A stretch of 64,000 nucleotides of DNA, from contig NZ_LBDA02000116.1 in the NCBI RefSeq assembly GCF_000980885.2, forward strand, positions 1 through 64,000. Direction: 5' to 3'. The translations under genes were made by a program, and so were the position numbers. This document shows, piece by piece, positions 55,798-64,000 of the stretch. Numbering within the stretch: the first letter of the stretch is position 1; each line of letters starts with the position of its first letter. The DNA comes from Streptomyces malaysiense. Its GTDB lineage: Bacteria > Actinomycetota > Actinomycetes > Streptomycetales > Streptomycetaceae. The notes under the pieces are model-generated. The model was not told the origin of the DNA. It did not search any database and was given only the letters and a program-made list of their open reading frames with translations.

Positions 55798-56613
55798 ATG
55801 ACCGCGACCCGCCCCGGCACGGCCGTCGCATCGCTCGCCGTCACCGCGGCTCTCGGCGTACTCGCCCCCGCCCCCGCGCACGCGGCCTCCGGCCCTGCCG
55901 CCCTCCCGGCGCCCTTCACCACCACGGCCACCGCCCAGGCGCGCGCGGCGGCGTCCAGTCCCGCCACCCTCCACACCGTTTCCCGCTTCTTCGCCCGCGC
56001 CGGTGCCATCAGGGCGGACACGGCCCGCCCGCACCTGGTCGGGCCCTCGGTGACGGTCTACCGCCTCGCTCCCGGGTTCGTCGCCGGACGGCCGGGCGCC
56101 CCTGTCGCCGTCCCGCGGTTCGTCGCGAGCAAGGCGGTCTCCGCCGACGGGCAGGTCGCCTCCCTGTGGACCGCGCGGACGGCGAAGGCGTGGAAGGTCG
56201 TCAACATCGCGACCGGCGGTGACGAGACCGACTACGTCGCCAAGGCACACGGCCGCGGAACCGTCTTCCAGGAACCGCAGATCGACGCCTGGTACGTGGT
56301 GCGCGACGGCCGCGTGCTCCCGCTCGACCCCGACGCGCGGCGCGCCGTGGGCAGGTCCGGTGTCTCCCTCGCCGGCTATCAGCACCTGGTCCACCGGAAG
56401 TACGGCGACAAGCTCCCCGGCTCCGCCTACGACCGCGCGGGCAGGGGCGGCGGTTACGACGGCGCCCTCGCGGCACCTCCCGCGTCCCGCGCCCGCCCGG
56501 CCGCCGCCGGCACGCCGGCGGCCGTCACCGCGGCCGCCACCGTCACGGCCGCCGCGGCCGTGACGGCGGTCCGCCTGCGCCGCGCCCGGCGCTCGCGCCG
56601 CGTCGCGGTGTGA
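55798..56613 (+). CDS. Exported, membrane-anchored partner of the C70-like protease (unknown function)
   Basis: A 271-residue protein with a signal peptide (AVASLAVTAALGVLAPAPAHA), a globular middle (VTVYRLAPGFVAGRPGAPVA, VASLWTARTAKAWKVVNIAT, QIDAWYVVRDGRVLPLDP) and a C-terminal hydrophobic Ala/Val helix followed by RLRRARRSRR, typical of a membrane anchor with a cytoplasmic basic tail. No family recognised. ATG 55798 is 5 bp after the protease stop; GTG 55789 overlaps that stop and is an alternative. Tight linkage suggests it helps, tethers or inhibits the protease. Confidence 0.7.
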   Translation: MTATRPGTAVASLAVTAALGVLAPAPAHAASGPAALPAPFTTTATAQARAAASSPATLHTVSRFFARAGAIRADTARPHLVGPSVTVYRLAPGFVAGRPGAPVAVPRFVASKAVSADGQVASLWTARTAKAWKVVNIATGGDETDYVAKAHGRGTVFQEPQIDAWYVVRDGRVLPLDPDARRAVGRSGVSLAGYQHLVHRKYGDKLPGSAYDRAGRGGGYDGALAAPPASRARPAAAGTPAAVTAAATVTAAAAVTAVRLRRARRSRRVAV

Positions 56614-56825
56614 GCGAACCCGGCAGGCCCCGACCGGGGTCCGCGCGGGGACGGGGGCCGGCACGGTGGCGCTCCGGCGCGCCGTGTCCGGTCCCCGCCC
56701 GGGGTGCGGGCCGGGCAGCCGGAGGGCGCGACGGCGGCGGTGCCGGGCGATCCGCTGCCTCTTCGCCCGACCGCCCGGCACCGGCGTCCGGGACACCGCC
56801 GCCTGGGCCGTGAACGGCGCGCGCA

Positions 56826-57026
56826 CGCCGGCGCGAAGCGGACGTACGCGACGGCGACCGCCGCGAGTTCATCGGGAGTCGTCGGCGAGGGGTGCGCCGC
56901 GGCCAGGTACCCGGCCGGTTCGCGGTAGCCCTGCGCCGCGACCGCCGAGATCAGGGCGTCACGGTCCGCGAAATGCCGGTGGGGAGCCGCCGCCGAGACG
57001 CCGGCCCGCCGCGCCACCGCCCGCAT
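56826..57026 (-). pseudogene. TetR regulator remnant lacking its N-terminus
   Basis: The minus strand reads RAVARRAGVSAAAPHRHFAD, then RDALISAVAAQGYREPAGYL and AAVAVAYVRFAP, the recognition helix and following helices of a TetR protein. The first part of the DNA-binding domain is missing at 57026, and similarity is lost to the left of about 56826. From 56614 to 56825 I see no gene. Confidence 0.75.
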
Positions 57027-57083
57027 CTACCGGCGCTGGGCCGCCGGCGGCGCCGGACTGCTGATCACCGGCAACGTCATGAG
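57024..57083 (+). pseudogene. Fragment of an NADH:flavin oxidoreductase (OYE family)
   Basis: Twenty residues, IYRRWAAGGAGLLITGNVMS, match the conserved early segment of Old Yellow Enzyme-type oxidoreductases and then end. It abuts the TetR remnant head to head, so both 5' parts are missing. Confidence 0.65.
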
Positions 57084-57130
57084 CGTGCGTGGATCCGCCG
57101 CCGGCGCGGCACCGGTGCCGGTCCGTTCGC

Positions 57131-58966
57131 CTACGAGGTCGGTGCGACGAGCATGTGCTCCGTGCCCAGGGCGCCGGCCGGCGTGTCGGTGTACATGGTG
57201 GTCTCGCCGTCGGACCAGCGGACGACCAGGTCGTCGGTTCGCTTGTTCCCGGTGAAGTCGCCGGTGGTCATGATGTCGTCGTGGGTCCAGACCCCGTTGG
57301 GGTTCTGGACGCGGTGCTCGACGCCGAGGCCGGACGTGGTGGTGCCGGCGTAGTCGTCGAGTTCCCCGTCGGCCCAGCGGACCATGAGGTCCCACCGCCG
57401 GCTGCCGGAGAACTCTCCGCCGGTGAGGAGGGCGGCCTTCTTCCAGGTGCTGTTGGGGGCCTTGAGCCGGTGTTCCCGGCCGAAGGTGCCGGCGCCGACG
57501 TTCGTGTAGAGGCTCAGTTCCCCGTCGGACCAGCGGACGACCAGGTCGGTGACGTAGGCGGACGTGCCGAACCGGCCGGCGCTGATCTGGACGGCGTTCT
57601 TCCAGGTGCCGTTGGGTTTGACCATCCGGGTGCCGGCCCGGTTCAGGCCCTTGGCGCCGACGTCGCCGTACAGGGTGACCTCGCCGTCCGCCCAGCGGAC
57701 CAGCAGGTCGAACTGGTCGGACCCGGTGAAGTCGCCCGCGGTGATGGTCCTGGCGTTCTTCCAGGTGCCGTTGGGCCCCATCAGCCGCCGCTCGGTGCCG
57801 TAGCCGCCGTGACCGTCGCCGGGGTACAGCGTGACCTCTCCGTCGGTCCGGACCACGACCAGGTCGCTGTGGCCGGTCCCCCGGAAGTCGCCGGAGGCCA
57901 TGAGCCGGGCCTTCCTCCAGGTGCCCGCCGATCCGGGCAGCCAGGGGTCCCCCGTCCCCGTGTAAGGGGCCTCCTTGCCCAACTGCTGGTGAGCGGCGGC
58001 GTGCTGGAACAGGTTCTGGGCGTCCTTGCCGTAGAGCGGCGCGTACGTCACCCAGTCGTCGTCGGCGTCGTTGCCGCCGCCGTTGTATCCGCCGGTGTCG
58101 CCGATCACCCTGCCCTTGCCCGTGGCGCTGTCGTACCCCTCGATCCACGGGCCGCCGGAGACGCCGCCGTAGAAGCCCTTGCAGGTCATGCGCATCTGCC
58201 GGAACCCTGGCAGCCGGGAGGTCGTGACGGGGCAACGGATCGGCTGATGACCGGGGTTGACGCTGCCGGAGCCGGGATAACCGATGACGGTGACCTTGTG
58301 GTCGTAGCCGCTCACGGGAGTGAAGGTGAGGGCGCCCGTGACGTCCTCCACCTTGCCGCGGCCGTTGGCACCGACCTGGGCGAAGGACAGGTCGAGGTCG
58401 GAGGCCGCCGATTTGGTGTTCGCCGTGTAGCGGGGGTCCGTGTAGACCTGGAGGACCGGGAACACGCCGAACGGCTGCTGCGCGGCGCTCTTGCCGCCGC
58501 GGTACCCGGGGACGAAGACGCGGTGCGTGGCCCTGCTCAGACCGATGCCGCAGTGCCCGGCGGTCAGCACGATGTCCTTGACGGCCGTGTGCACGACGCT
58601 GCCCGTGCAGTAGGTGTCGCCGCCGAGCGGCCTGCCGTCGAAGAAGAAGGTGCCGACCATCGGGTGGCCCGCGAAGTGCTGGGGCTCGGGCGTACCGGAC
58701 GGCGGTGAGCCGTGGCCGGCGGCCGGCCGGACGGCGGCGCCGCGCCGCGGGGTGGCCGGGGCGGCGGGCGCGTCGGCCGGGACCGCGTTCTCCATTCGGT
58801 CCGCCGTCCAGTACTTCTCCTCGCCGCTGAGACTCGGCCCGTTCGGGGCCGCCGCGGGGGCCGTGGGCCGGGCGGCATGCGCCGAGGAAGCCGGGGCGGC
58901 ACCGAGTATGCCCGCGCAGAGTCCGAGCGCGAGGACCGGAACCGATCGGTAGCTGGAACGCAACAA
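57131..58966 (-). CDS. Secreted trypsin-like serine protease with FG-GAP repeats
   Basis: About 611 residues. Signal peptide (VPVLALGLCAGILGAAPASS) and a pro-region precede an S1-type domain: His in VLTAGHCGIG, Asp in SDLDLSFAQVG, Ser in FYGGVSGGPWIEG. The C-terminal half has six or so FG-GAP/VCBS-like repeats of about 50 residues, each with GDFTG or similar, DLLVRWADGEVTLY and PNGTWKNA, which should fold as a beta-propeller for substrate or surface binding. I chose TTG 58966, which has GGAAAG five bases upstream. ATG 59038 would add 24 residues ahead of the signal peptide. Confidence 0.88.
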   Translation of the reverse strand: MLRSSYRSVPVLALGLCAGILGAAPASSAHAARPTAPAAAPNGPSLSGEEKYWTADRMENAVPADAPAAPATPRRGAAVRPAAGHGSPPSGTPEPQHFAGHPMVGTFFFDGRPLGGDTYCTGSVVHTAVKDIVLTAGHCGIGLSRATHRVFVPGYRGGKSAAQQPFGVFPVLQVYTDPRYTANTKSAASDLDLSFAQVGANGRGKVEDVTGALTFTPVSGYDHKVTVIGYPGSGSVNPGHQPIRCPVTTSRLPGFRQMRMTCKGFYGGVSGGPWIEGYDSATGKGRVIGDTGGYNGGGNDADDDWVTYAPLYGKDAQNLFQHAAAHQQLGKEAPYTGTGDPWLPGSAGTWRKARLMASGDFRGTGHSDLVVVRTDGEVTLYPGDGHGGYGTERRLMGPNGTWKNARTITAGDFTGSDQFDLLVRWADGEVTLYGDVGAKGLNRAGTRMVKPNGTWKNAVQISAGRFGTSAYVTDLVVRWSDGELSLYTNVGAGTFGREHRLKAPNSTWKKAALLTGGEFSGSRRWDLMVRWADGELDDYAGTTTSGLGVEHRVQNPNGVWTHDDIMTTGDFTGNKRTDDLVVRWSDGETTMYTDTPAGALGTEHMLVAPTS

Positions 58967-59118
58967 GGTGTCTTTCCGTCTTGGAGGAAGCCGAACGATG
59001 AGCGATACCGGGTCGTTGAAGTCGCATATATCGCACATGTGTTCGTCACGAAGAGGATCAGCATACCGACCGGCGACGCCACCTGACACGGCGTCGGAAT
59101 ACAGACAGGGCACAGGCG

Positions 59119-60012
59119 TTGGACAGACTCCGCAGGGCGGCCTGGGCGGCTCTCTCCCTCCTGCTGCCCTTGTCGGCCGCCGGGCCGGCCTCGGCCTCGC
59201 CGTCGACGCCGTCGCTCACGTACGGAAGCGTCACGTCGGTGCGGCCCGGTGACACGCTGACCGTCGACGCCCGGTCCGGCGAGGCCTCGTACGGCGACAC
59301 CGTGCACTCGTCCGCGTTCGTCGCACCGGGCAGACTGCGCATGATGGACCCGCTGCTGACCACCACCGTCACGATCGCCTGCGACGCCCGGCCCGGTACC
59401 GTACCGGTCCTGCGGCGCGGCGCCGGAGACGTGGGCCCGGACGAACATCCGCTCCGCTGGGCGCGGGTGCGCGTCCGGCCGGCCGGCGAGGCCGCGCGCC
59501 GGGCCTGTCGCGACAGGGTGAAGGAGTTGCCCACGCCCGACCTGGAGGAGCGCTGGGCTCCGAGCGACACCTGGCCCCAGTCGGAGTGGGACGTGCGGAC
59601 CTTCCGGGCCGGCAGCCGCGTCACCATCACCGACAACGACGACGAGGGTGCCGACGGGGAGATCAGCCTCACCTCCCGCGCGTTCGCCGACCGCCCCGTG
59701 CTGCGCGGCGCCAGAGCCGTACTGACCGCCACGGCCACCCTCAAGTGCGGCGCCGCGCCCGGCCTTTACGTCGTCTACCGGCACGACGCCGGTCAGCGCG
59801 GTCCGGACAGGCGATGGGCGCGCCTGCGCGTCGCCCCCGCCTCGCCCGCGAAGGCGTGCTCCACCGACCGGGCGGCGGCCCGCGCCACCGGGGCCTCCCC
59901 CACCTCCGTGCTCGCCTGGACCGCCGGCGGTGTCCTCCTCGCCGCCACGGCCGGCATGGCGCTCGTGCGCCGGGCCCGGGTCCGCCGCTTCCGGGCGGAA
60001 GGGCCGGAGTAG
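59119..60012 (+). CDS. Exported membrane-anchored protein with two internal repeats
   Basis: A 297-residue protein from TTG 59119. Signal peptide (AALSLLLPLSAAGPASA), then two similar modules of about 100 residues: the first runs from VRPGDTLTVDA to RWARVRVRPA, the second from FRAGSRVTITDN to RWARLRVAPA, each with one Cys (TIACDARPG, TLKCGAAPG). A C-terminal hydrophobic helix (VLAWTAGGVLLAATAGMALV) with a basic tail anchors it. It looks like a cell-surface adhesin or sensor. No family recognised. It diverges from the trypsin-like protease gene, sharing 152 bp. Confidence 0.7.
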   Translation: MDRLRRAAWAALSLLLPLSAAGPASASPSTPSLTYGSVTSVRPGDTLTVDARSGEASYGDTVHSSAFVAPGRLRMMDPLLTTTVTIACDARPGTVPVLRRGAGDVGPDEHPLRWARVRVRPAGEAARRACRDRVKELPTPDLEERWAPSDTWPQSEWDVRTFRAGSRVTITDNDDEGADGEISLTSRAFADRPVLRGARAVLTATATLKCGAAPGLYVVYRHDAGQRGPDRRWARLRVAPASPAKACSTDRAAARATGASPTSVLAWTAGGVLLAATAGMALVRRARVRRFRAEGPE

Positions 60013-60085
60013 GGCGCACGCTCGCCCCACGACCTGGCGGAGCCCACCGGGGACGCGGTGCTCGCGCGGCCCTCGCCGTGGTGGC

Positions 60086-60550
60086 TCAGCGAGGGGTGTA
60101 CGCCACCCGTTCGAAGGGCCACTCGCGCTCCAGCCAGTCCTTGACGACGCGATAGAGGTCTGCGTCGAGGGAAGCATGGCTCGCGCGCACCCAGGAGCGG
60201 ACGTCGGTGACGGCGGGGTCCTGGCGGGAGCGGTAGATGTAGACGCAGCCGATGACGTCGTCCTCGGGGACCGACAGGACGGTGTAGGTGAAGCCGACGC
60301 GGCGGTCGAAGTCCTCGGCGTGCCGCCGGAGATCGTCCAGGTTGGCCTCCGGGGACATGCCCTCCGGAGGCGGCCAGGAACTGCCGGTGAAGTCGGGGCT
60401 GGCCCGGATGTGGGCGATGCTGGAGGTCCAGGCGGCGTGATCGGCGGCGTTGTGCCGGGGGCCGAGGGGTTCCAGGCGGAAGCGGGGGGTGGCGGGCGGA
60501 GGCGGTACGGCGAAATCGGAGGCCACGAGGGGCTGGGCGGGTGAGGTCAC
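60086..60550 (-). CDS. GNAT family N-acetyltransferase
   Basis: A 154-residue acetyltransferase-fold protein. The core strand motif is TYTVLSVPEDDVIGCVYIYR, followed by SWVRASHASLDADLYRVVKD in place of the usual pyrophosphate loop. The canonical R/QxxGxG/A is weak, and the C-terminus resembles GNAT subfamilies in which the last helix is WPFERVAY. Substrate unknown. Start ATG 60550. It converges on the preceding gene, with 73 bp between. Confidence 0.75.
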   Translation of the reverse strand: MTSPAQPLVASDFAVPPPPATPRFRLEPLGPRHNAADHAAWTSSIAHIRASPDFTGSSWPPPEGMSPEANLDDLRRHAEDFDRRVGFTYTVLSVPEDDVIGCVYIYRSRQDPAVTDVRSWVRASHASLDADLYRVVKDWLEREWPFERVAYTPR

Positions 60551-60635
60551 CGCGGGAGGTTACCCCCGGATCCCTCCCGGTCTCTCGCGAATATCGCCCG
60601 CGGCACGGTGCGCCGGCCCCGGACGAGGCCCCGCC

Positions 60636-61862
60636 TCACCGGGACCGAACCGCCGCCTCCCCCTCCTCCCGTCCTCGGGCCCCCGGCCTGTCCCGCCACG
60701 CCGAAGGAAGCACGAGGACGATGAGCGCCGCGGTGCAGACGAAGCCCCAGGGGTAGCCGACCTGCCGGGCGAGCACGCCGAAGCAGACGGCGCCGACGCC
60801 CATTCCGGCGTCGTAGGCGATGTTCCACAGGGCGCTCACGGTGCCGTAGCCGGAGGCGGGGACGCGGGAGTACATCAGGGTGATCGTGGAGTTCTGGGTG
60901 ATGCCGAAGCCGGTGCCGAAGACGGCGACGCCGAGGACCACCGCGACGGCGCTCCGGGTGTACGCGGTGATGAACATGCCGACGGCGGACAGGGCGAGCC
61001 CGGGGAGGACCAGCCGGGACGCGCCCTTGCGGTCGCCCAGGCGGCCGGCCACCAGGCGGGCCACGGCGGCTCCGGCGGGCTGCGCGAACAGGGCCGTGGC
61101 CACCAGCCCCGCGGACGCCGAGGGCACGGCGAGCGGCAGGAAGGTCACCACGATCCCGGCGGCCAGCGCCGTGACCGCGAAGAGGACCGCGGGCCGGGAT
61201 ATCGCGCGATCGCGGATGCCGTCGAGGACACCGATCCGCCGTCCGGCGATGTACTCCTTCTCCGGCAGCCCGGGCAGGGAGAGGACCGGGGCCAGCGCGC
61301 ACACACCGGCGGCCGCGCCGACCGGCGCGTACCCCATCTCGGAGACCAGCCAGACGCCGAGCGGCAGCCCCAGCAGCGAGGGCACACCCGAGACGACGCC
61401 GACCAACGCCAGTCCCTCGCCCCGGCGTTCGGAGGGGATGAAGGAGGCGGTCAGCGCCCCGCCCGCGACGACGGTGAGCGCGAACCCCGCGCCGCGCAGC
61501 AGACATACCACAGTGATCCAGGCGACCCCGGAGAACACCGTCAGCACCAGCGACGGCACCCCCATCAGCACCAGGCCCGCGCCCAGGGCGCCCCGGTGGC
61601 CGAAGCGTCCGATGAGGCGGGGTGCCACGACCTCGCCGGCGACCGTGGCCAGCATCAGGGCGCCCGTGGTCGCCCCGGCGCCGTTCCTGCCGGCCCCGGA
61701 GTGCTCGGCGTACAGCGGGACGACCGACAGCAGCAGGTAGAAGCTCGCCGACGCGCCGAACATACTGATGAAGCGCAGCAGCAGCGGACGCGACACCAGC
61801 GGGGGCCGGCCCTCGGGCCCGGTCGTCGGCGCCGGCGGATTCGGTGGATCGGTGGTGGTCAT
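60636..61862 (-). CDS. MFS transporter
   Basis: A 408-residue carrier with 12 predicted helices. MFS features are the loop motif GRFGHRGALGAG between helices 2 and 3, and GRLGDRKGASR in the second half. It is of the drug:H+ antiporter-like type. It diverges from a MocR-type regulator with only 46 bp between the starts, so the regulator very likely controls it. A pyridoxal-phosphate-linked or amine substrate is possible but not shown. The gap 60551-60635 is short and empty. Confidence 0.88.
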   Translation of the reverse strand: MTTTDPPNPPAPTTGPEGRPPLVSRPLLLRFISMFGASASFYLLLSVVPLYAEHSGAGRNGAGATTGALMLATVAGEVVAPRLIGRFGHRGALGAGLVLMGVPSLVLTVFSGVAWITVVCLLRGAGFALTVVAGGALTASFIPSERRGEGLALVGVVSGVPSLLGLPLGVWLVSEMGYAPVGAAAGVCALAPVLSLPGLPEKEYIAGRRIGVLDGIRDRAISRPAVLFAVTALAAGIVVTFLPLAVPSASAGLVATALFAQPAGAAVARLVAGRLGDRKGASRLVLPGLALSAVGMFITAYTRSAVAVVLGVAVFGTGFGITQNSTITLMYSRVPASGYGTVSALWNIAYDAGMGVGAVCFGVLARQVGYPWGFVCTAALIVLVLPSAWRDRPGARGREEGEAAVRSR

Positions 61863-61908
61863 GGACGCACCCTAGGAAGCGATCAGCTCACCGTTAAGCT
61901 CCAATTCC

Positions 61909-63324
61909 ATGTCTTCCGAGTGGTCCAATGCGTCCTCGGACCTGCTCTGCGCGATCGACCGGGACAGCGGCGAGCCCCTGCGGTCCCAGCTGGAACGCCA
62001 GGTGCGCGAGGCGATCCGCACCGGCCGGCTGCGAGTGGGCGAGCGGCTGCCGCCCTCACGCGAACTCGCGGGCACGCTCGGCCTGTCGAGGGGGCTGGTC
62101 CAGGACGCCTACGCGCAACTGCTCGCCGAGGGCTATCTGGTGGCGCGGGTGGGCTCCGGCACCCGGGTGGCCGCCGGTGCGTGCCCGCCACCCGTGCCAC
62201 CGAGGCCGCGACGGCCCGCCGGGCGGCCGACGCTGCTGGCCGATTTCCGGTCGGGCGTACCGGACTTGAGCGCGTTCCCGATGCGGGACTGGCTGTGGGC
62301 GGTGCGGGAGGCGGCCCGCCGGATGCCGGCGGCCGGGCTGGACTACGGCGACCCGCGGGGCAGCGCGTCGCTGCGCGAGGTGGTCGCCGGGTACGCCCGC
62401 CGGATACGCGCGGCGGCGGCCGACCCGGAGCACATCGTCATCTGCTCGGGGTACGCCCAGGGCCTGTCCCTGACCCTGGCCGCCCTCGCCCGCCGCGGGG
62501 TGCGCCGCGTCGCCTATGAGGATCCCGGCTCGCCCGCCTCGGTCCGGGCCGCGGCGGCCGCGGCGGGGCTGGAGGCGGTGCCCGTTCCGGTGGACCAACA
62601 CGGCATGGATGTCGCGGAGTTGACGGCGACGGGTGCGCGGGCGGTCGTCGTCACGCCGGCGCACCAGTGGCCGACCGGGGTGGTGCTCGGACCCGAGCGG
62701 CGGCTGGCCCTGATCGCGTGGGCGGCCGCGCACGACGCGGTGATCGTCGAGGACGACTACGACGCCGAGTTCCGCTACGACCGCGAACCGGTCGGTGCCC
62801 TCCAGGGACTGGCCGCCGACCGGGTGGTCTCGATAAGCACCGTCAGCAAGTCCCTGGCGCCGGCGCTGCGCATCGGCTGGCTGCTGTGCCCGCCGGCGCT
62901 CGCGGACGCCCTGGTGTCGGTCAAGCGCGCCAGTGACCGCGGCTCGCCCGTCCTCGACCAGCTCGCGCTCGCCGGACTGATCGAGTCGGGCCGTTTCGAC
63001 CGGCATCTGCGCCGGATGCGCACCACCTACGCGGCACGGCGCACCGCCCTGCTGGCGGCGCTCGCGGAACATGCCCCCGACGTCACCGTGACCGGCCTCG
63101 CCGCCGGCTTCCACGCGGTGGCCCATCTGCGGGACACCGCGGACGAAAGGGCCCTCGTGGCCGCCGCCCGCGCCCGCTCGGTCGGCCTGTACGGGATGAG
63201 CGACTTCCGTACCTCCGGAGCGACCACACCGCCCCGGCTCGTGCTCGGTTTCGGCAACGTCGGCGCACGCGCCGTCACCGCCGGGATCTCCGCGATCGGC
63301 GATCTGTTGCGGGAGCAGGGCTGA
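61909..63324 (+). CDS. MocR/PdxR-type regulator (GntR helix-turn-helix fused to aminotransferase domain)
   Basis: A 471-residue protein. Residues about 15-85 are a GntR winged helix (LRVGERLPPSRELAGTLGLS, LVQDAYAQLLAEGYL). Residues 120-470 are a class I aminotransferase-like domain with the PLP Lys in STVSKSLAPALRIGWL, plus EDDYDAEFRYD and the HQWPTGVV loop. MocR proteins sense PLP or an amine and regulate vitamin B6, GABA or transporter genes. Divergent to the MFS gene; its ATG is preceded by only a short leader. Confidence 0.92.
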   Translation: MSSEWSNASSDLLCAIDRDSGEPLRSQLERQVREAIRTGRLRVGERLPPSRELAGTLGLSRGLVQDAYAQLLAEGYLVARVGSGTRVAAGACPPPVPPRPRRPAGRPTLLADFRSGVPDLSAFPMRDWLWAVREAARRMPAAGLDYGDPRGSASLREVVAGYARRIRAAAADPEHIVICSGYAQGLSLTLAALARRGVRRVAYEDPGSPASVRAAAAAAGLEAVPVPVDQHGMDVAELTATGARAVVVTPAHQWPTGVVLGPERRLALIAWAAAHDAVIVEDDYDAEFRYDREPVGALQGLAADRVVSISTVSKSLAPALRIGWLLCPPALADALVSVKRASDRGSPVLDQLALAGLIESGRFDRHLRRMRTTYAARRTALLAALAEHAPDVTVTGLAAGFHAVAHLRDTADERALVAAARARSVGLYGMSDFRTSGATTPPRLVLGFGNVGARAVTAGISAIGDLLREQG

Positions 63325-63550
63325 TCACGGGGTGGCGGCCCGGCCGCGCCTTCGGCCAGGAACTCGCCCGGGGGGTAGTCCAGTCGCGGCGGCCGACCGG
63401 CACGGGCGCAGGGCGGCGAACCGGTGCGCACGCCGATCCCGCGCCCGCCCGTGCGGCCGAAACCGTTCGGTGCGGGCGAGCGCCCAGGCCGCGCCCCGGC
63501 TCGTCCGTGCTGTCATGACCCGGGACGAACCGCCGGGGGAAGGAAACCAG

Positions 63551-64000
63551 ATGACGGAACGCACGAGTTACGAGCGATCTCTCGAACGAAGCCGCGCGGC
63601 TTCGAGCCGGCCGGACCGTCCGGACACCTTCACCATGGCGGGCCTCGCATGGGACCTGCTCGACGACGTCTTCGCCCCGCCCTTCTCCAGGACGACCGAG
63701 GCGGCCATGGACGTCCTGGGCCTGACCGGCGCGGAGGCGCCCCTGCTTCGCGCCGGGGGCTCCTTCCTGGAGGTCGGCTCGGGCACCGGGATCATCGCGG
63801 TCATGGCCGCGCTCCGCGGCGCCGCCCGGGTGGTGGCCACGGACATCAACGCGCGCGCCGTGGAGAACACCCGCCGCAACGCCGGGCGCCACGGCGTCGG
63901 CGACCGGCTGAGCGCCGTACACGGCGACCTGTTCTCCGCGCTCGACACCGGCGACCGCTTCGACTGCGTGTACTGGCACTCCAACTTCGTGCTGGCCCCG
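63551..64000 (+). CDS. Class I SAM-dependent methyltransferase, 3' end beyond the window
   Basis: 150 residues are visible with no stop before the edge. Start ATG 63551, with AGGA upstream. SAM motif I is LEVGSGTGIIAVMAALRG, followed by VVATDINARAVENTRRNAG, and the catalytic-type segment DCVYWHSNFVLAP at the edge resembles the NPPY-like motif of the MTS (small methyltransferase) family, but with different residues. The target is unknown. The 226-bp gap from 63325 has no gene that I can see. Confidence 0.8.
   Translation, partial: MTERTSYERSLERSRAASSRPDRPDTFTMAGLAWDLLDDVFAPPFSRTTEAAMDVLGLTGAEAPLLRAGGSFLEVGSGTGIIAVMAALRGAARVVATDINARAVENTRRNAGRHGVGDRLSAVHGDLFSALDTGDRFDCVYWHSNFVLAP

Overview
The window is high-GC DNA with strongly G/C-biased third codon positions, many GTG and TTG starts, frequent 4-base ATGA/GTGA gene overlaps and many Sec, Tat and lipoprotein exported proteins. 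Family content (type B L31, DUF3516-type helicase, ROK-controlled xylose genes, YkuD lipoproteins with a TSAC motif, a lone roadblock protein) fits a Streptomyces chromosome. No rRNA, tRNA or intact CRISPR-cas locus is visible. No recognisable biosynthetic gene cluster is present.

0-11.7 kb is mostly cell-envelope and secretion: a YjbQ-type protein, an FAD monooxygenase, an MltG-like protein with the catalytic Glu replaced by Gln, a MarR/ABC-exporter pair, a PNGase A-type amidase, an M1 peptidase, a large secreted peptidoglycan amidase and a YkuD lipoprotein. 11.9-15.5 kb encodes a two-gene heterodimeric ABC exporter whose two ATP sites are complementarily degenerate. 15.7-27.4 kb is housekeeping and hypothetical: DUF5709, rpmE2, a membrane metal-dependent hydrolase, a large DExH helicase with tesB, a roadblock protein, a frameshifted flavin/F420 reductase remnant running into a methyltransferase, and a PadR-controlled hydrolase/MpaB-like group with a perfect operator palindrome.

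27.7-33.2 kb is the xylose locus (xylA, divergent xylB and a ROK repressor gene). An IS110-family element sits in the xylA-xylB promoter region and has a roughly 200-nt non-coding end that is a candidate bridge-RNA gene. 33.5-39.9 kb carries an APC permease, an acetamidase/formamidase, a Tat-exported amidase, and a GAF regulator beside an ExaC-type aldehyde dehydrogenase.

39.9-44.5 kb is the clearest accessory region. It lies between two direct copies of a 34-bp sequence from the 3' end of the aldehyde dehydrogenase gene. It holds an IS1380 transposase gene killed by one in-frame TGA, an unrecognised gene with its own promoter region, GC-rich repeats resembling decayed type I-E CRISPR repeats (one is a perfect 28-bp palindrome), and a multiply frameshifted gene.

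44.5-48.9 kb is a phosphorelay/partner-switch module: CHASE3 histidine kinase, receiver-SpoIIE phosphatase and RsbW-like kinase on one strand with 4-bp overlaps, and divergently a small HTH-like protein with an Rcp1-type receiver. 49.2-60 kb is again rich in exported proteins: a second YkuD lipoprotein, a ricin-type lectin, a C70-like cysteine protease with a coupled membrane-anchored partner, and a trypsin-like protease with FG-GAP repeats. PucR-type and XRE-like regulators, an IS5 scrap and a fused TetR/flavin-oxidoreductase remnant lie among them. The right end has a GNAT enzyme, an MFS/MocR divergent pair and a methyltransferase cut by the edge.
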